A stretch of DNA of 64,000 nucleotides, from NCBI GenBank assembly GCA_014529385.2, contig CM043951.1:109096469-109160468 (forward strand), written 5' to 3'. A program made the translations under genes and the position numbers. Below the pieces are notes generated by a model. The model was not told where the DNA came from. It saw only the letters and a program-made list of their open reading frames with translations, and did no database searches. Within the stretch, counting starts at the first letter, position 1; every line of letters begins with the position of its first letter. Below are positions 55,072 to 64,000 of the stretch, in pieces. This DNA comes from Adiantum capillus-veneris (lineage: Eukaryota > Streptophyta > Polypodiopsida > Polypodiales > Pteridaceae).

Positions 55072-57861
55072 TCAATCCTCTGTAGGGTTTGGGTAAGTTC
55101 CTATCTTCTTTTTGGATCCTGGCCATTGTGGCTCATGAAGATCTTCCTTGTTGGTTTCTATGTTAGTGGTCGTTTTGGTCTCCATGGTTTCACCTGAATC
55201 AGAATCTTCTTCAGCGTCGTTCATATATGCGGGGTCATCACCTGTCCCTATGTTGGTCTTTGAACTGGGGTCTGACTTCGCTGCTTTTTGCGATCTCTTT
55301 CTTCGTATTTTCTTCTTTTTCTGAGATTGGGCAATTGATGCCGTGTCTCTTTCCTCAAGAATATAATTTTGTTTTTGGAGCATCGATCGTGTGAGTACGT
55401 TTACTGGTGCCACGGGTGTACTTGGTGATGGATCCTTGGTAATTTCAATCAAGTTTAATGGCGTGATCTTCGGTGCATTTGGATTATTTGGACATTGGGC
55501 AATCAAATGATCTATGCCACATCGATTACACATGAGTATCGGCATTGTAGACGTACTCGCTTGATTGGTTTGGATCAGTGTGGCGTTCTTTTGTAGCCTA
55601 ATAGGACACTCAGCTACACGATGTGGACCTCCACACTCATAGCATTGAAGAGGTGGTCTCTTAGTGGTGTAATTGATATTTTGGCTTCTTGCCGCAAGAG
55701 CAACTACTTGATATACATGTTTGACTTGTCCCCAATAGTCCTCCATGTAGTATTGTGGACTTTCTTCAAGCACATCCATCCCATAGGCGATATTAGGATC
55801 TATATCTTCCTCATAGCCTTCCAAACAAGAAATAGATGACTCACAACCCACTTGATTCACAGAAGTGATTCTCGGATGTGGTGGTTGTAGTCCGAGCACT
55901 GGAGGTGGTAAGGGTGTTGTTTGAACAGCATTTTGGGCCCTAGGGACCATGTGTTGTGCTATTTGTTCAAGAGGTGGGGCCGGCATCAATGCAGGCACTC
56001 GAGGTGTGTCTGTCCATGCTAAGGTTGGTCTATTGGCCAGCGTGCGCTTAAATACTATGCAATCCTTAGCTTGATGACCATACCTTCCACATGCATTGCA
56101 GTTCCCATTGAATTTTACTCTAAAAGTAGGGCATTCACTGGTACTATGCGGTCCATAGCATAATGAGCACCATTGTTGCTCCCTTCTTGGATACATATGA
56201 TTGTTTTGCGGAGCACGATTTTCTCTAAGACTCTCTTGAATAGCCTTGGTGAGATCTGCTAAAGTCATCTCAGATATCTTTGGCTCCTTAGCAATAGGCT
56301 TTAGGGTCATTGGCTGATGCCCTGATGCTTGCGAGCTAATAGATTTAGTCTCAACAGACACTCTTTCTCCTTGAATCATTAAATTATCCTCCAATTGGAT
56401 CGCATTGGTGGTGACTGCTTCCCAAGTGGTGATACATCTAATGACTAGGCCATTGTAGATATCCTCATGTCGTAATCCCCTAATGAATCTATCAAGCAAT
56501 TGGTTATTGTTGAAGCGCTCATTTGGATTACAACGAGAATTCAAATGCTTCAAGTGACTTATAAAGTCTCTCACCGACTCTCCTTCCTCTTGTTGGGCTT
56601 TCTGGAGCTGAGAGGCTACACCCCAAAGCACTCCCTCTCGTATATATTCTTTTAAGAACAGTCTCCTAAGAGTAGGGTAAATCGTTTTTTCTTCCACCCT
56701 TAGGGTTCTATACCAATCCCCAGCCTTTCCACTTAAGGTTAGGCTTAATGCATTGCTCTTATGCAGGTCATTGTGTTCTCCTAGAGAATCGCATATTTGT
56801 TCAAACACTTCTATATGCTTTCTCACATCCCCGTCTCCACTAAATTTTTGTGTGAGCTTGGCTATTTGTACTGCCTTACTTCTATGCTCTCTATCAGGCG
56901 TGTTACGCATATTCTCAGCAATAGATTGACTAATAGCTTGAGCAAATGTTGCCAAGTCACCTAAGTGAGCAGGCACCGTGGGTGAAGGCGCTCCAGAGAC
57001 TACATGTGGAGTAGGTATTGGCATTGGGCTTGGCACATAGGAAGCCCTTGGGTTCCACGTTGGGTACGATGTTGTGCCATGTGGTGGTCCATAGTTCATA
57101 TGAGTGGCCCTAGGCATAGCAGACGTCGGATGTGACATGCTAATGCTAGCCGGTATAGTCCCATGGAAATAAGAACTTGTGTATTGTGGTTGTGGAGCAT
57201 AGGTAGTTGAAACAATGGGAGGGGTAGGGACTACATGAGTACGTGAACCCATAGGTGCATACGATTGGTTCGCACTTGTATGTACTATTGCAGGCATTGA
57301 GCTACCATGTAGCGGTGATTTACTAACAAACGAGGTCCATGGCGTGTTTCTTGGCATGCCCATCATTGGGGTAGGCATGGTAGCCGTGGTGTCATCAACG
57401 GAAAGATGAGCTAGACTTGGAAAAGTAAAGCTATCACTTGTGGGCTCAAATTGCATTGAGACCCCTGGCGAAACAACATATGGGGAATCGATGGGACTCA
57501 CTGGGGGAGTCTCCATTTGTGATAGAGTGGGTTGTTTCCCTTTGCCCGTGTCTAAAAATCGCATAGGACCCGTCGAAGGTATGTTTATTCCTCGATTTTG
57601 CCTCTCGGACTGGATAATCCTATGGATGACATTGCAGATCATGTGTTGTTGTTCCTCGAGACTAGCGGCACTAGATGTGGATTGTACAACTTCTAACGAA
57701 CCCACATGGTATGTGTAGCCCATGTATAGGTCGGTCAAAGTCTCCGTGTGTAGGTCATATTCCCAATTTTCATTGAGAAATACCCCGTCCAAACTTGGTG
57801 TACTAGAGGGTTGCCGTGAGGTGGATGTAATGTTGCTTCCCGTGTTTTGACTTTTAGTCAC
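55072..57861 (-). CDS. gag of the Ty3 element with four zinc knuckles
   Basis: A 929-residue open frame. Residues ~1-300 are Ser/Thr/Pro/Met-rich. Residues ~337-450 form the retrotransposon gag (capsid) domain: KFSGDGDVRKHIEVFEQI, GKAGDWYRTLR, FLKEYIREGVLWGVASQL, ESVRDFISHLKHLNSRC. Four CCHC knuckles follow: CSLCYGPHSTSEC (~565), CNACGRYGHQAKDC (~588), CYECGGPHRVAEC (~742) and CNRCGIDHLIAQC (~776). A basic nuclear-signal-like run (KKKKIRRKRSQK) is near 865. Most Ty3 gags have one or two knuckles. It would coat element RNA. Confidence 0.88.
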   Translation of the reverse strand: MTKSQNTGSNITSTSRQPSSTPSLDGVFLNENWEYDLHTETLTDLYMGYTYHVGSLEVVQSTSSAASLEEQQHMICNVIHRIIQSERQNRGINIPSTGPMRFLDTGKGKQPTLSQMETPPVSPIDSPYVVSPGVSMQFEPTSDSFTFPSLAHLSVDDTTATMPTPMMGMPRNTPWTSFVSKSPLHGSSMPAIVHTSANQSYAPMGSRTHVVPTPPIVSTTYAPQPQYTSSYFHGTIPASISMSHPTSAMPRATHMNYGPPHGTTSYPTWNPRASYVPSPMPIPTPHVVSGAPSPTVPAHLGDLATFAQAISQSIAENMRNTPDREHRSKAVQIAKLTQKFSGDGDVRKHIEVFEQICDSLGEHNDLHKSNALSLTLSGKAGDWYRTLRVEEKTIYPTLRRLFLKEYIREGVLWGVASQLQKAQQEEGESVRDFISHLKHLNSRCNPNERFNNNQLLDRFIRGLRHEDIYNGLVIRCITTWEAVTTNAIQLEDNLMIQGERVSVETKSISSQASGHQPMTLKPIAKEPKISEMTLADLTKAIQESLRENRAPQNNHMYPRREQQWCSLCYGPHSTSECPTFRVKFNGNCNACGRYGHQAKDCIVFKRTLANRPTLAWTDTPRVPALMPAPPLEQIAQHMVPRAQNAVQTTPLPPPVLGLQPPHPRITSVNQVGCESSISCLEGYEEDIDPNIAYGMDVLEESPQYYMEDYWGQVKHVYQVVALAARSQNINYTTKRPPLQCYECGGPHRVAECPIRLQKNATLIQTNQASTSTMPILMCNRCGIDHLIAQCPNNPNAPKITPLNLIEITKDPSPSTPVAPVNVLTRSMLQKQNYILEERDTASIAQSQKKKKIRRKRSQKAAKSDPSSKTNIGTGDDPAYMNDAEEDSDSGETMETKTTTNIETNKEDLHEPQWPGSKKKIGTYPNPTED

Positions 57862-57863
57862 CG

Positions 57864-58355
57864 CTACCTTAGAGGCAACTTTGGAGGTGGTAGCTCGGTA
57901 GGGCCCTCATTAAATGAGGTAGGTAGAATGTCCACGTGGACACTCTGAGGGAGTGTGGGGTCTACAGGAGATGTGAATGGTGATTCTACTTCCCCACCCC
58001 CTTCGTTTACTTCACTAGCTGTAGGTTCAGAGCGCGTGGCTCTACTAAAAGTTTCCATCAAACGACTAAAAACACTAGTTCCAGGTTGTTGGGCCCAGCT
58101 AGGCACGGTTTCATTTGTTCCCCCGGGGCTTTGTGTAAGATGCTCTTCCATAATATCGTAGTCAAAGGAAGAGTCGCTAGCCGCTATAGTTGGGTCTTGG
58201 GTTGCACTACCTTGGGTCCCCGCCGAGGGCGTAGACCCTAGCGTGGAAGGATAGTGAGTACCCCCATAAATCGAAGCACTAGCTAGTTGTTCAGACTCTA
58301 GCACATGACCAGAGCGTAGATACATGTGCTTTGGGTGCCCTACAAGTGTCGGCAA
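57864..58355 (-). CDS. ORF upstream of gag in the Ty3 element
   Basis: A 163-residue ATG-initiated frame beginning MPTLVGHPKHMYLRSG, rich in Ser, Thr, Pro and Glu, directly upstream of gag. MYLRSG-type starts are common at the N-terminus of plant Ty3 gag (..TRSG), so this is probably the gag N-terminus and not a separate gene. Confidence 0.55.
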   Translation of the reverse strand: MPTLVGHPKHMYLRSGHVLESEQLASASIYGGTHYPSTLGSTPSAGTQGSATQDPTIAASDSSFDYDIMEEHLTQSPGGTNETVPSWAQQPGTSVFSRLMETFSRATRSEPTASEVNEGGGEVESPFTSPVDPTLPQSVHVDILPTSFNEGPTELPPPKLPLR

Positions 58356-59131
58356 GTACCCTCAAAGGTTACTTGCTTTGTTTTGTGGGTGTTTTTCACC
58401 CCGTTTTCTACTTGATTTTTTCTTGTTTTTGATGTTTTTTTAATGTTTGATTTTTTTGATTGAAGTGTGTGATAGCTCGAAACGAGCGTATCACTTAAAG
58501 GGTCGCTGTGTGCTTTACAACACAATTTTCGGGCATCCGACGTTCCGTTGGTCCTCAAAAATCAAGTTTTAGCTACGTGTGAAGCTAAAATTCGTTTTTT
58601 TTAAAGGCGACTGAGGCCTAGGCTTGAGCGTGAGCTTGGGATTGGGTCTGGGCTTGGGTCTGGGAGATATTCCCGATCCCGGTCCTACCTTTAATTTGTT
58701 TTTATTTTTTTTTTATTTAAATAAAAATAAAAATAAAGGATAAGGCCGTCGCGGCCTGCGCGAGAGCACACACACACTCTCTCTACCTACTTCTAACTAA
58801 TACACCTACTCTTACACACTAACACACTCTATTAACTCTCACTAATCTACTTCCTACTTACTGTACACAGAAAACTAACTACCTTAATACACAAAGAATA
58901 AACACAGAACCTTTGAAATCTCTATTAACAAAGAAAACTAACTACCTTAATACACAGAGAATAAACACAGAACCTTTGAAAACTCCATTAATAAAAAAAA
59001 ACACACAATATAACACCAAATCCCTCTTCTCAACACACACACACACACTCCTTCCTTACCTTTCCTACAATAGAAATTGCACCACGGAGAAGCACAAAGT
59101 GCTACTCGAGCTTCATGCATGGCACTCCCCG
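58356..59131 (-). other. Untranslated leader of the Ty3 element
   Basis: An AT-rich leader. It contains two ~58-bp near-identical units at about 58866-58985 (AACTAACTACCTTAATACAC.., ..ATAAACACAGAACCTTTG) and a short (AC)n run at 59033-59047. No gene is supported. Confidence 0.6.
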
Positions 59132-59149
59132 ACAACGGCGCCAAAAATG
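59132..59149 (-). promoter_or_regulatory. Primer binding site of the Ty3 element (Asp tRNA type)
   Basis: The minus strand reads TGGCGCCGTTGTCGGGGA about five bases after the LTR end. It differs at one position from the 3' end complement of plant tRNA-Asp (TGGCGCCGTTGCCGGGGA), the primer site used by many plant Ty3 elements including Athila types. Confidence 0.88.
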
Positions 59150-59396
59150 TGTGCGTATGTCGCACGTGTCAATGCAAGGAACTTGCCGATACACCGTGTG
59201 CGAGCCACAAATGGCTCCAAGCACACAACAAGCCTAAACTAGTAAGCTCAAAGAAGGCGATGGTGTGTCACTCACCGCTCTACGCTTGCTTCGTGTAGGA
59301 TTCCTCACCGCGAAGAAGAAGGAGCCGCCGCTTCGCTGTGCTCAACCGCTTCGTCACCGCCGTCGTGCCTTCGTAATGCTCGATCACCCACACACA

Positions 59397-59441
<45 letters not shown>

Positions 59442-59786
59442 GTACACACACACACATAAGGAGGTGAAGAAGAAGAAGAAGAAGATGGAGATGGAGATGG
59501 AGCAAGAGCACTCTTCTATTGCACAAATGAGAGAATGAGTGAATTTTAGGTTTAGTTGACTTTTATATGAGTTAACCCCATTCACACTTGGGCGCCCATG
59601 CTTAGCCAACTAATCCCTTGAATGTTCCAGTTAGAGTGCACCTCTCATCGGCGATCACTCTTACCCTTTTCCTATTGGACCGACAAACCCGGTACTTGAC
59701 TCTACCAAATAAATAATACAATGTCCGTCGTAGGTTACAACGTCCGTCGTAGGTAATAGGGTGTCCGTGAGCCGTGAGGGTTAACA
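59150..59786 (-). repeat. 5' LTR of the Ty3 element (637 bp)
   Basis: It matches 46447-47074 throughout, with a (TC)n tract at 59399-59439. The CCTTG duplication follows at 59787-59791. Confidence 0.93.
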
Positions 59787-60692
59787 CCTTGACAACCCCT
59801 CCTCCCCCCGAGTTCCCCCCCTCCTCTCCAGCCGCCCCCTCGCCTCCTACTCCCTCCGTCTCTCCTCCTGTCCCCCTACCTTTGCCGATCCCCCTCGCCC
59901 ATCTTCTCCCCCCCCTCCCCCTGCTCCTACATCCCCCCCTTTTTCTCCAGTCCCACAGTCGACTCAGGGGCTAGAGCAATCCTCGGCTGCTAACAGATAT
60001 CTTAGCAGGCCTTTGCCACAAGTCGCTTGGCAAGAGATGAACAACCTTTCTTGCGACCCCCTCTTCTGGTACAGACATCTCCCTTTGCAGCAGTCCCTCG
60101 TGGTCTAACGAGCTCCAACATTCGACGTCGATGGGACTTCTTTGCCTACGACTTTACATGCTTTCTCGGCGACTCCTCACCAGACCTTGAGGCAACCTCC
60201 TTCAGGGTCCATGTTCTGTTCCTTGCAGCTAGGGGGATAGAGGCCTTGGACTCAACGGTTGGCTTCCCTTTTTCCCTTTGTGGTAGGGACTAGACAGAGT
60301 GAACTCTCGACTCAATGTTGGAGTGGCTACAAACACATGCCCTAGAGTTCTCTCATCACATGGGAGACCTAGGAGTTACAGACATGCTTAGTCTCTTTGG
60401 CCATTGGCCAAGTTTGTTGTGACACCTCCAGATGCAGCAGGATGTAGACACATCGTGGTTCACTTCTTTGTTGATACGCAGTGCCCGCCATGCTATGTAC
60501 ACATTCATGAGGACTCCTGGATAGTGGAGGTTGCTTCACGTACGGCTCGGTCTACTTGGGCTTGGTCCAGGCACTCTTTGCAGTCATGCCTATCTAAAGG
60601 ACGCTCGGATGCAGATTACTCCCCATCGAAGCCTGCTTGAAGATAGCACGTTTAGTTGCTGCGATAGTATCTTTTCTCTCTCGCTCCCCATG
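59787..60692 (+). pseudogene. LINE ORF1 C-terminal part
   Basis: A Pro/Ser-rich linker is followed by the conserved C-terminal domain (FLRPPLLVQTSPFAAVPRGL, RRRWDFFAYDFTCFLGD, FVVTPPDAAGCRHIVVHFF, CYVHIHEDSW), parallel to 25740-26406 of the full-length copy. Frame changes lie near 60020 and 60390, and a stop at 60290. The ORF1 stop again overlaps the ORF2 ATG as ATGA at 60690-60693. Confidence 0.78.
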
Positions 60693-63560
60693 AGGATCGT
60701 CTCATGGAATGTACAGGGATTAGGTGGGCCCCAGTTTCAGTGTCAAAGGGGCAGACTACGTCAGGAGCTTCAGCGATTCCTTGTGGGAGGAGAGATTGAA
60801 CTTCTTATGCTACAGGAGCATCATCTGTGTGAGAGCCGCATTAGACGTTGTGGTCATCTTTTGCGTGGACGATACTTTTTGGTCTGCTGCTTTTGGACCT
60901 GGAGGTATCCAGGGTGGGGCATGTATGACTATTGCGGATTCTTTGCAGTAGGCTATTGTGGGTAGAGGGCTTATTGCATCAGGCAGGGCTCAGTGGATCA
61001 CTATGCAGGTTCAGGGTTGTCTTGTGGGATTCCTGAACATCTATGCACCCTATGTGGCAAGTGTCTGAGCAAAGTTTTGGTCACAGATTGTTGAGTCTCT
61101 GACGCAGGCAGAGCAATGGTGCATAGGGGGTGACTTCAATATGTTGGAGGACCCCTCTGACAGGACTGGTGGTAGCCACACTACTATGCATGGAGTTGAG
61201 TTGGCAGCTTGGGAGAGGTTTTGTATGACTCTAAGGGTTTCAGATGTGTGGCATCATTCTAGCTTTGTGAGGCCCCCAGACAGCCTGGCCTTCTCTTGTT
61301 CGGACCGCAAAGTGGGAGGAGTGAATCTATCGCAAATAGATCGCTTCTACAGTAGTGACCACTTCTGTGACTTGGGTGGGACAATTGGCATTCTGGTAGG
61401 GACTTCCTTCTCGGACCATACACCAGTATTCCTCACAGTGACAGATAGGCAGAGGAGGGGGAGCATGATGCTTCGCATCCCTGAGAGGGTCTTGCTAGGC
61501 TCTACACTCAGAGAGTGACTGGAGGCTCTTTAGACAGAGAGCTTAGACATCTGCAGCTTCTCCTGTTGACAGAGTGGCCTCAGGACTATCTCAGCTTAGT
61601 CATTTCTTTCTTCAGGAGTCTTTGGCTCGCCTGGCTGCAGCGAAAGAGGAGGAGCAGGGTCTCTGACGGGGCGTTGCTTCCTTGCAGAGGATGCAGGAGC
61701 AGCATCCAGATGGTCCTTGCTTGAAGGAGCAGTTACAACAAGCTCACCAGGAGCTTGTTAGCACAGAGGAGCGGCGCCATGAGTTTTCTTTCCATCGACA
61801 TGCATCACAGTGGACACAGGTGGGTGACAGAGTGACTAGTGCTTTCTTTGAGGCGGTGGGACCTCAGCATACGCATGCCAAGGTCAATGAGTTGAGGAGG
61901 CCCAATAGGTCAACTGCTTCTGAGCCAGAGGACATGCGTGCAGTTGCTACTGACTTTTACTGTGAGTTACTGTCTGCAGAGCCTCAGTCACAGCGTCAGG
62001 ATGCATGCAGAGAGCAAGTGTGGGCACAAATGCCTTGTCTTGTGACTGAGGAGATGCGTCAGAGGCTTGAGCTGCCACTTTAGCTTGAGGAGTTACACAC
62101 GGCTCTTAGTGCACCCCCCCGTGGTAGTTGTCCAAGTGAGGATGGCTTGACTCCCAGTTTTCTCTTGGAGCATTGGGACTTGCTTGGCCCAGATCTCTAT
62201 AGTGCTTTTCAGTACATCTTGCACACAGGAGAGATGCCTGACAGCATGAGTGAGGGCCTCATATACCTCATTCCCAAGGAGGGTGGCTCCTTGGATGAGA
62301 TTTGACAATGGCGCCCCATCACCATCCTCAACTCAGCCTACAAAATTCTTGCCAAGGCTCTGAGTTTGAGGATTCAGCCACTTCTAGAGAGCTATACATG
62401 GGACTCAGACAGGTTTTTTCAAGGAGCGTAGTATCCTTGACAACATCTCTACTTTCTGGGAGGCTTCTGCCCTAGCTTGGCTCCGTGGTGAGGAGCTGGT
62501 GATTCTGCTTCTCGATTTTAAGAAGGCCTACGACAGAGTTGATTGGGACTTTCTAGAGGGCACTCTACGCAGGATGGGCTCCTCAGATGCTTGGATCAGA
62601 AGGGTGTTATCTTTGTACAGACAGGCATACAGTCAGGTACTTTTCTAAGGAGGTAGAGATGATCATTTCATGCTCACACGTTCGGCCAGACAGGGCTACC
62701 CTCTTGCCCCCTTCCTCTTTCTGTTCTATGCTGAGGCGATGAGCAGGTTTTTGGTGTCGCAGTAGGTTGGTTTACGGGGTTTAGCACTTCCAATTTGGGG
62801 AGATGAGCTACTGGACATTGAGTTTGCAGATGACTCAGCCTTGTACTTGGATGGCCAGGACGCTAACCTTCATAGGTGAGACCTGCTGCAACACCTCATT
62901 GGCAGGAGGAGGGTCTCACAGCAGCGGAGTTCTTTGCAGCGTTTTGGGAGAGGTTGTGGGACTCCAGACAGCCGAGGCGAGTCACTTTGTTCCAGTGGTT
63001 GGTCGCACACAGAGCTACAGTAGTTGGGAGCTAGCTTGTACATAGTGGTCTCTCGGCCGCATGTGCAGCTTGTGACCATCTTGTGGAGAGTCAGTGTCAC
63101 TGTCTTTGGGACTGTCCTTTGGCACAGTAGGTGTGGCTTCGTGTTCTTCGGCTGAAGCCTGCTCTTTCCACGGCTCGGATGCAGTACACTTGGGGGGGCA
63201 GCTGCTTGGTCCACTCTCACGGGCCCGGCACTCCAGTTTGAGCTATCTTCCACCAGTAGGATGATAGTGATGCAAGGGGGCGACCTTGCCACAGAGATTA
63301 CTCCACAGGAGTGGTGTAGTGAGAGAGAGGAGTGTTGGGAGCTCATAAGTGGCCTGACACTTTGGTTCATCTGGCGGGCCCGTTGCTTCAGCATCTTTGA
63401 GGCTCACCCTGTACCACCAGCAGAGACTGTTCGCGATCTTTGGCTATATCTGATCCATACTCTCAAAGGACAGCTCGAGAGACTCTAGGGCAGCTCGAAC
63501 CGCATGCGGGAGCATAGAGAGGCTTTTCTTCGACTCTGGCATCCTGGGCCTTTTTTCACC
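60690..63560 (+). pseudogene. LINE ORF2 with internal deletion
   Basis: The endonuclease shows MRIVSWNVQGLGGPQ, LMLQEHHLCESRI, GGDFNMLEDPSDR, LSQIDRFY and FSDHTPVF. RT pieces follow: the PITILNSAYKILAKAL region near 62310, KKAYDRVDWDF near 62530 and FADDSALYLDG near 62826. After the deletion at 62877 come LVAHRATVVGS and CAACDHLVESQCHCLWDC of the zinc-binding region (about 63000-63120). In-frame stops occur (near 60950, 61515 and 62080) and the frame shifts repeatedly. Confidence 0.82.
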
Positions 63561-63773
63561 ATGATCCAGGGTGTACTCAGATGGCACTACCATCCACCTG
63601 TGTGGATTTTCCCTCCTCCCATTTCTTGATTTAGCCTCATTGTACATATGTTGTTTTTTCATTGGGAGAGTCTCCACATCATGTTTGTTGTAGCCCTCTC
63701 TTGAAGAGGTGGTTGTAGCCTTATGGGCAATTTCATGAACTAATGGAAGGATCTTTTTCTCGGAAAAAAAAAA

Positions 63774-64000
63774 GTTTTGGGTCCTTGCATGTGTGTTAGA
63801 AGGGGTTCTCAAAGCATTGAAACTTGGGTAGCCATGGCTTTCTCTTAGCCTGAATATCATGGAAGAAGTAATGAAGATGTGGAAGACTTTTTGAAAAAGA
63901 TGGAGGTTGTCTGCATTAGCAACCAGATTCATTATCCGACATAGATGTTACATCTTCTCCGGATTTGTTTGAAGAGTGATGCACGAGTTTGGTCCAAAGA
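63774..64000 (+). pseudogene. Flank with a short Ty3 gag-like stretch
   Basis: About 63860-64000 can be read as EDVEDFLKKMEVVCISNQIH followed by LHLLRICLKSDARVWSK, resembling the start of the Ty3 gag domain (a D..dFL..ME run, then L..LLR..LK.dAR.W). It leaves the window. It may be the sequence into which the LINE inserted. Weak, by-eye similarity only. Confidence 0.35.

Larger units (their letters stand above)
46447..59786 (-). mobile_element. Ty3/gypsy element (13.3 kb), nearly whole, inside a LINE
   Basis: It is bounded by the 5-bp duplication CCTTG (46442-46446 and 59787-59791) with LINE ORF1 sequence on both sides. LTRs are 46447-47074 and 59150-59786, about 93-95% alike. On the minus strand: primer site, leader, gag with four zinc knuckles, protease, linker, RT-RNase H-integrase, then a long post-integrase extension and an extra small ORF. 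It has no second RNase H, unlike the Tat element at the left of the window, and the primer site and large 3' region recall Athila-type elements. The core pol frame is long and open. If one gag-pol frame was ancestral it has perhaps three to five breaks. Confidence 0.93.
59787..63773 (+). mobile_element. L1-type LINE, third copy, 3' block
   Basis: It resumes the LINE cut at 46446: the rest of ORF1 (to about 60692), ORF2 (from 60690) and the 3' UTR ending TCGGAAAAAAAAAA, as in the full-length copy. About 1.6 kb of ORF2 is missing at 62877, where the RT segment (equivalent to 28596) jumps to the zinc-binding region (equivalent to about 30228). Many stops and frame changes make it the most decayed of the three. 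No target duplication was found at its ends. Confidence 0.88.

Overview
The window is plant nuclear DNA made almost wholly of transposable elements stacked inside one another. The evidence is plant-type Ty3 and Ty1/copia LTR retrotransposons, L1-type LINEs whose ORF1 carries a CCHC knuckle and whose ORF2 ends in a zinc-binding (zf-RVT-like) region, primer sites matching plant initiator-Met and Asp tRNAs, and long (GA)n/(TC)n tracts. The elements are divergent, which fits a large-genome land plant, perhaps a fern, lycophyte or gymnosperm; that placement is a guess. I found no convincing host gene, tRNA, rRNA or CRISPR array.

Layout. (1) <1-17375: an old Ty3 element of the Tat type, with LTRs of about 2.3 kb and a second, archaeal-type RNase H domain. 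A 399-bp hAT-like MITE (8-bp target duplication) sits in its left LTR. A 7.4-kb pol-less LTR element (8445-15863, duplication AAAAG) sits in its right LTR. (2) ~17560-37093: a minus-strand copia element (copia-1) split by a 185-bp MITE and by a second minus-strand copia (copia-2). Copia-2 carries a full-length plus-strand L1 (24139-31120, 18-bp duplication) in its gag and abuts a minus-strand L1 (18611-23731). (3) 37100-~40188: a 3.1-kb copia-derived element without pol, head to head with copia-1. (4) 40193-45769: a patchwork of inverted repeats, segmental duplications, (GA)n tracts, a 317-bp palindrome and a fold-back element. (5) 45770-63773: a third L1 copy, interrupted by a small MITE and by a nearly whole 13.3-kb minus-strand Ty3 element (46447-59786, duplication CCTTG). 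(6) 63774-64000: flank with a short gag-like stretch.

Two things stand out. The Ty3 element at 46447-59786 has four gag zinc knuckles, a second retropepsin-like domain after integrase, repeated W-V/I-P-K motifs and a separate 140-residue acidic ORF. The L1 family keeps an ATGA overlap between ORF1 and ORF2 in all three copies, and its ORF1 ends in a conserved domain I do not recognise. All LTR elements are treated as fossils and are described by their parts only.
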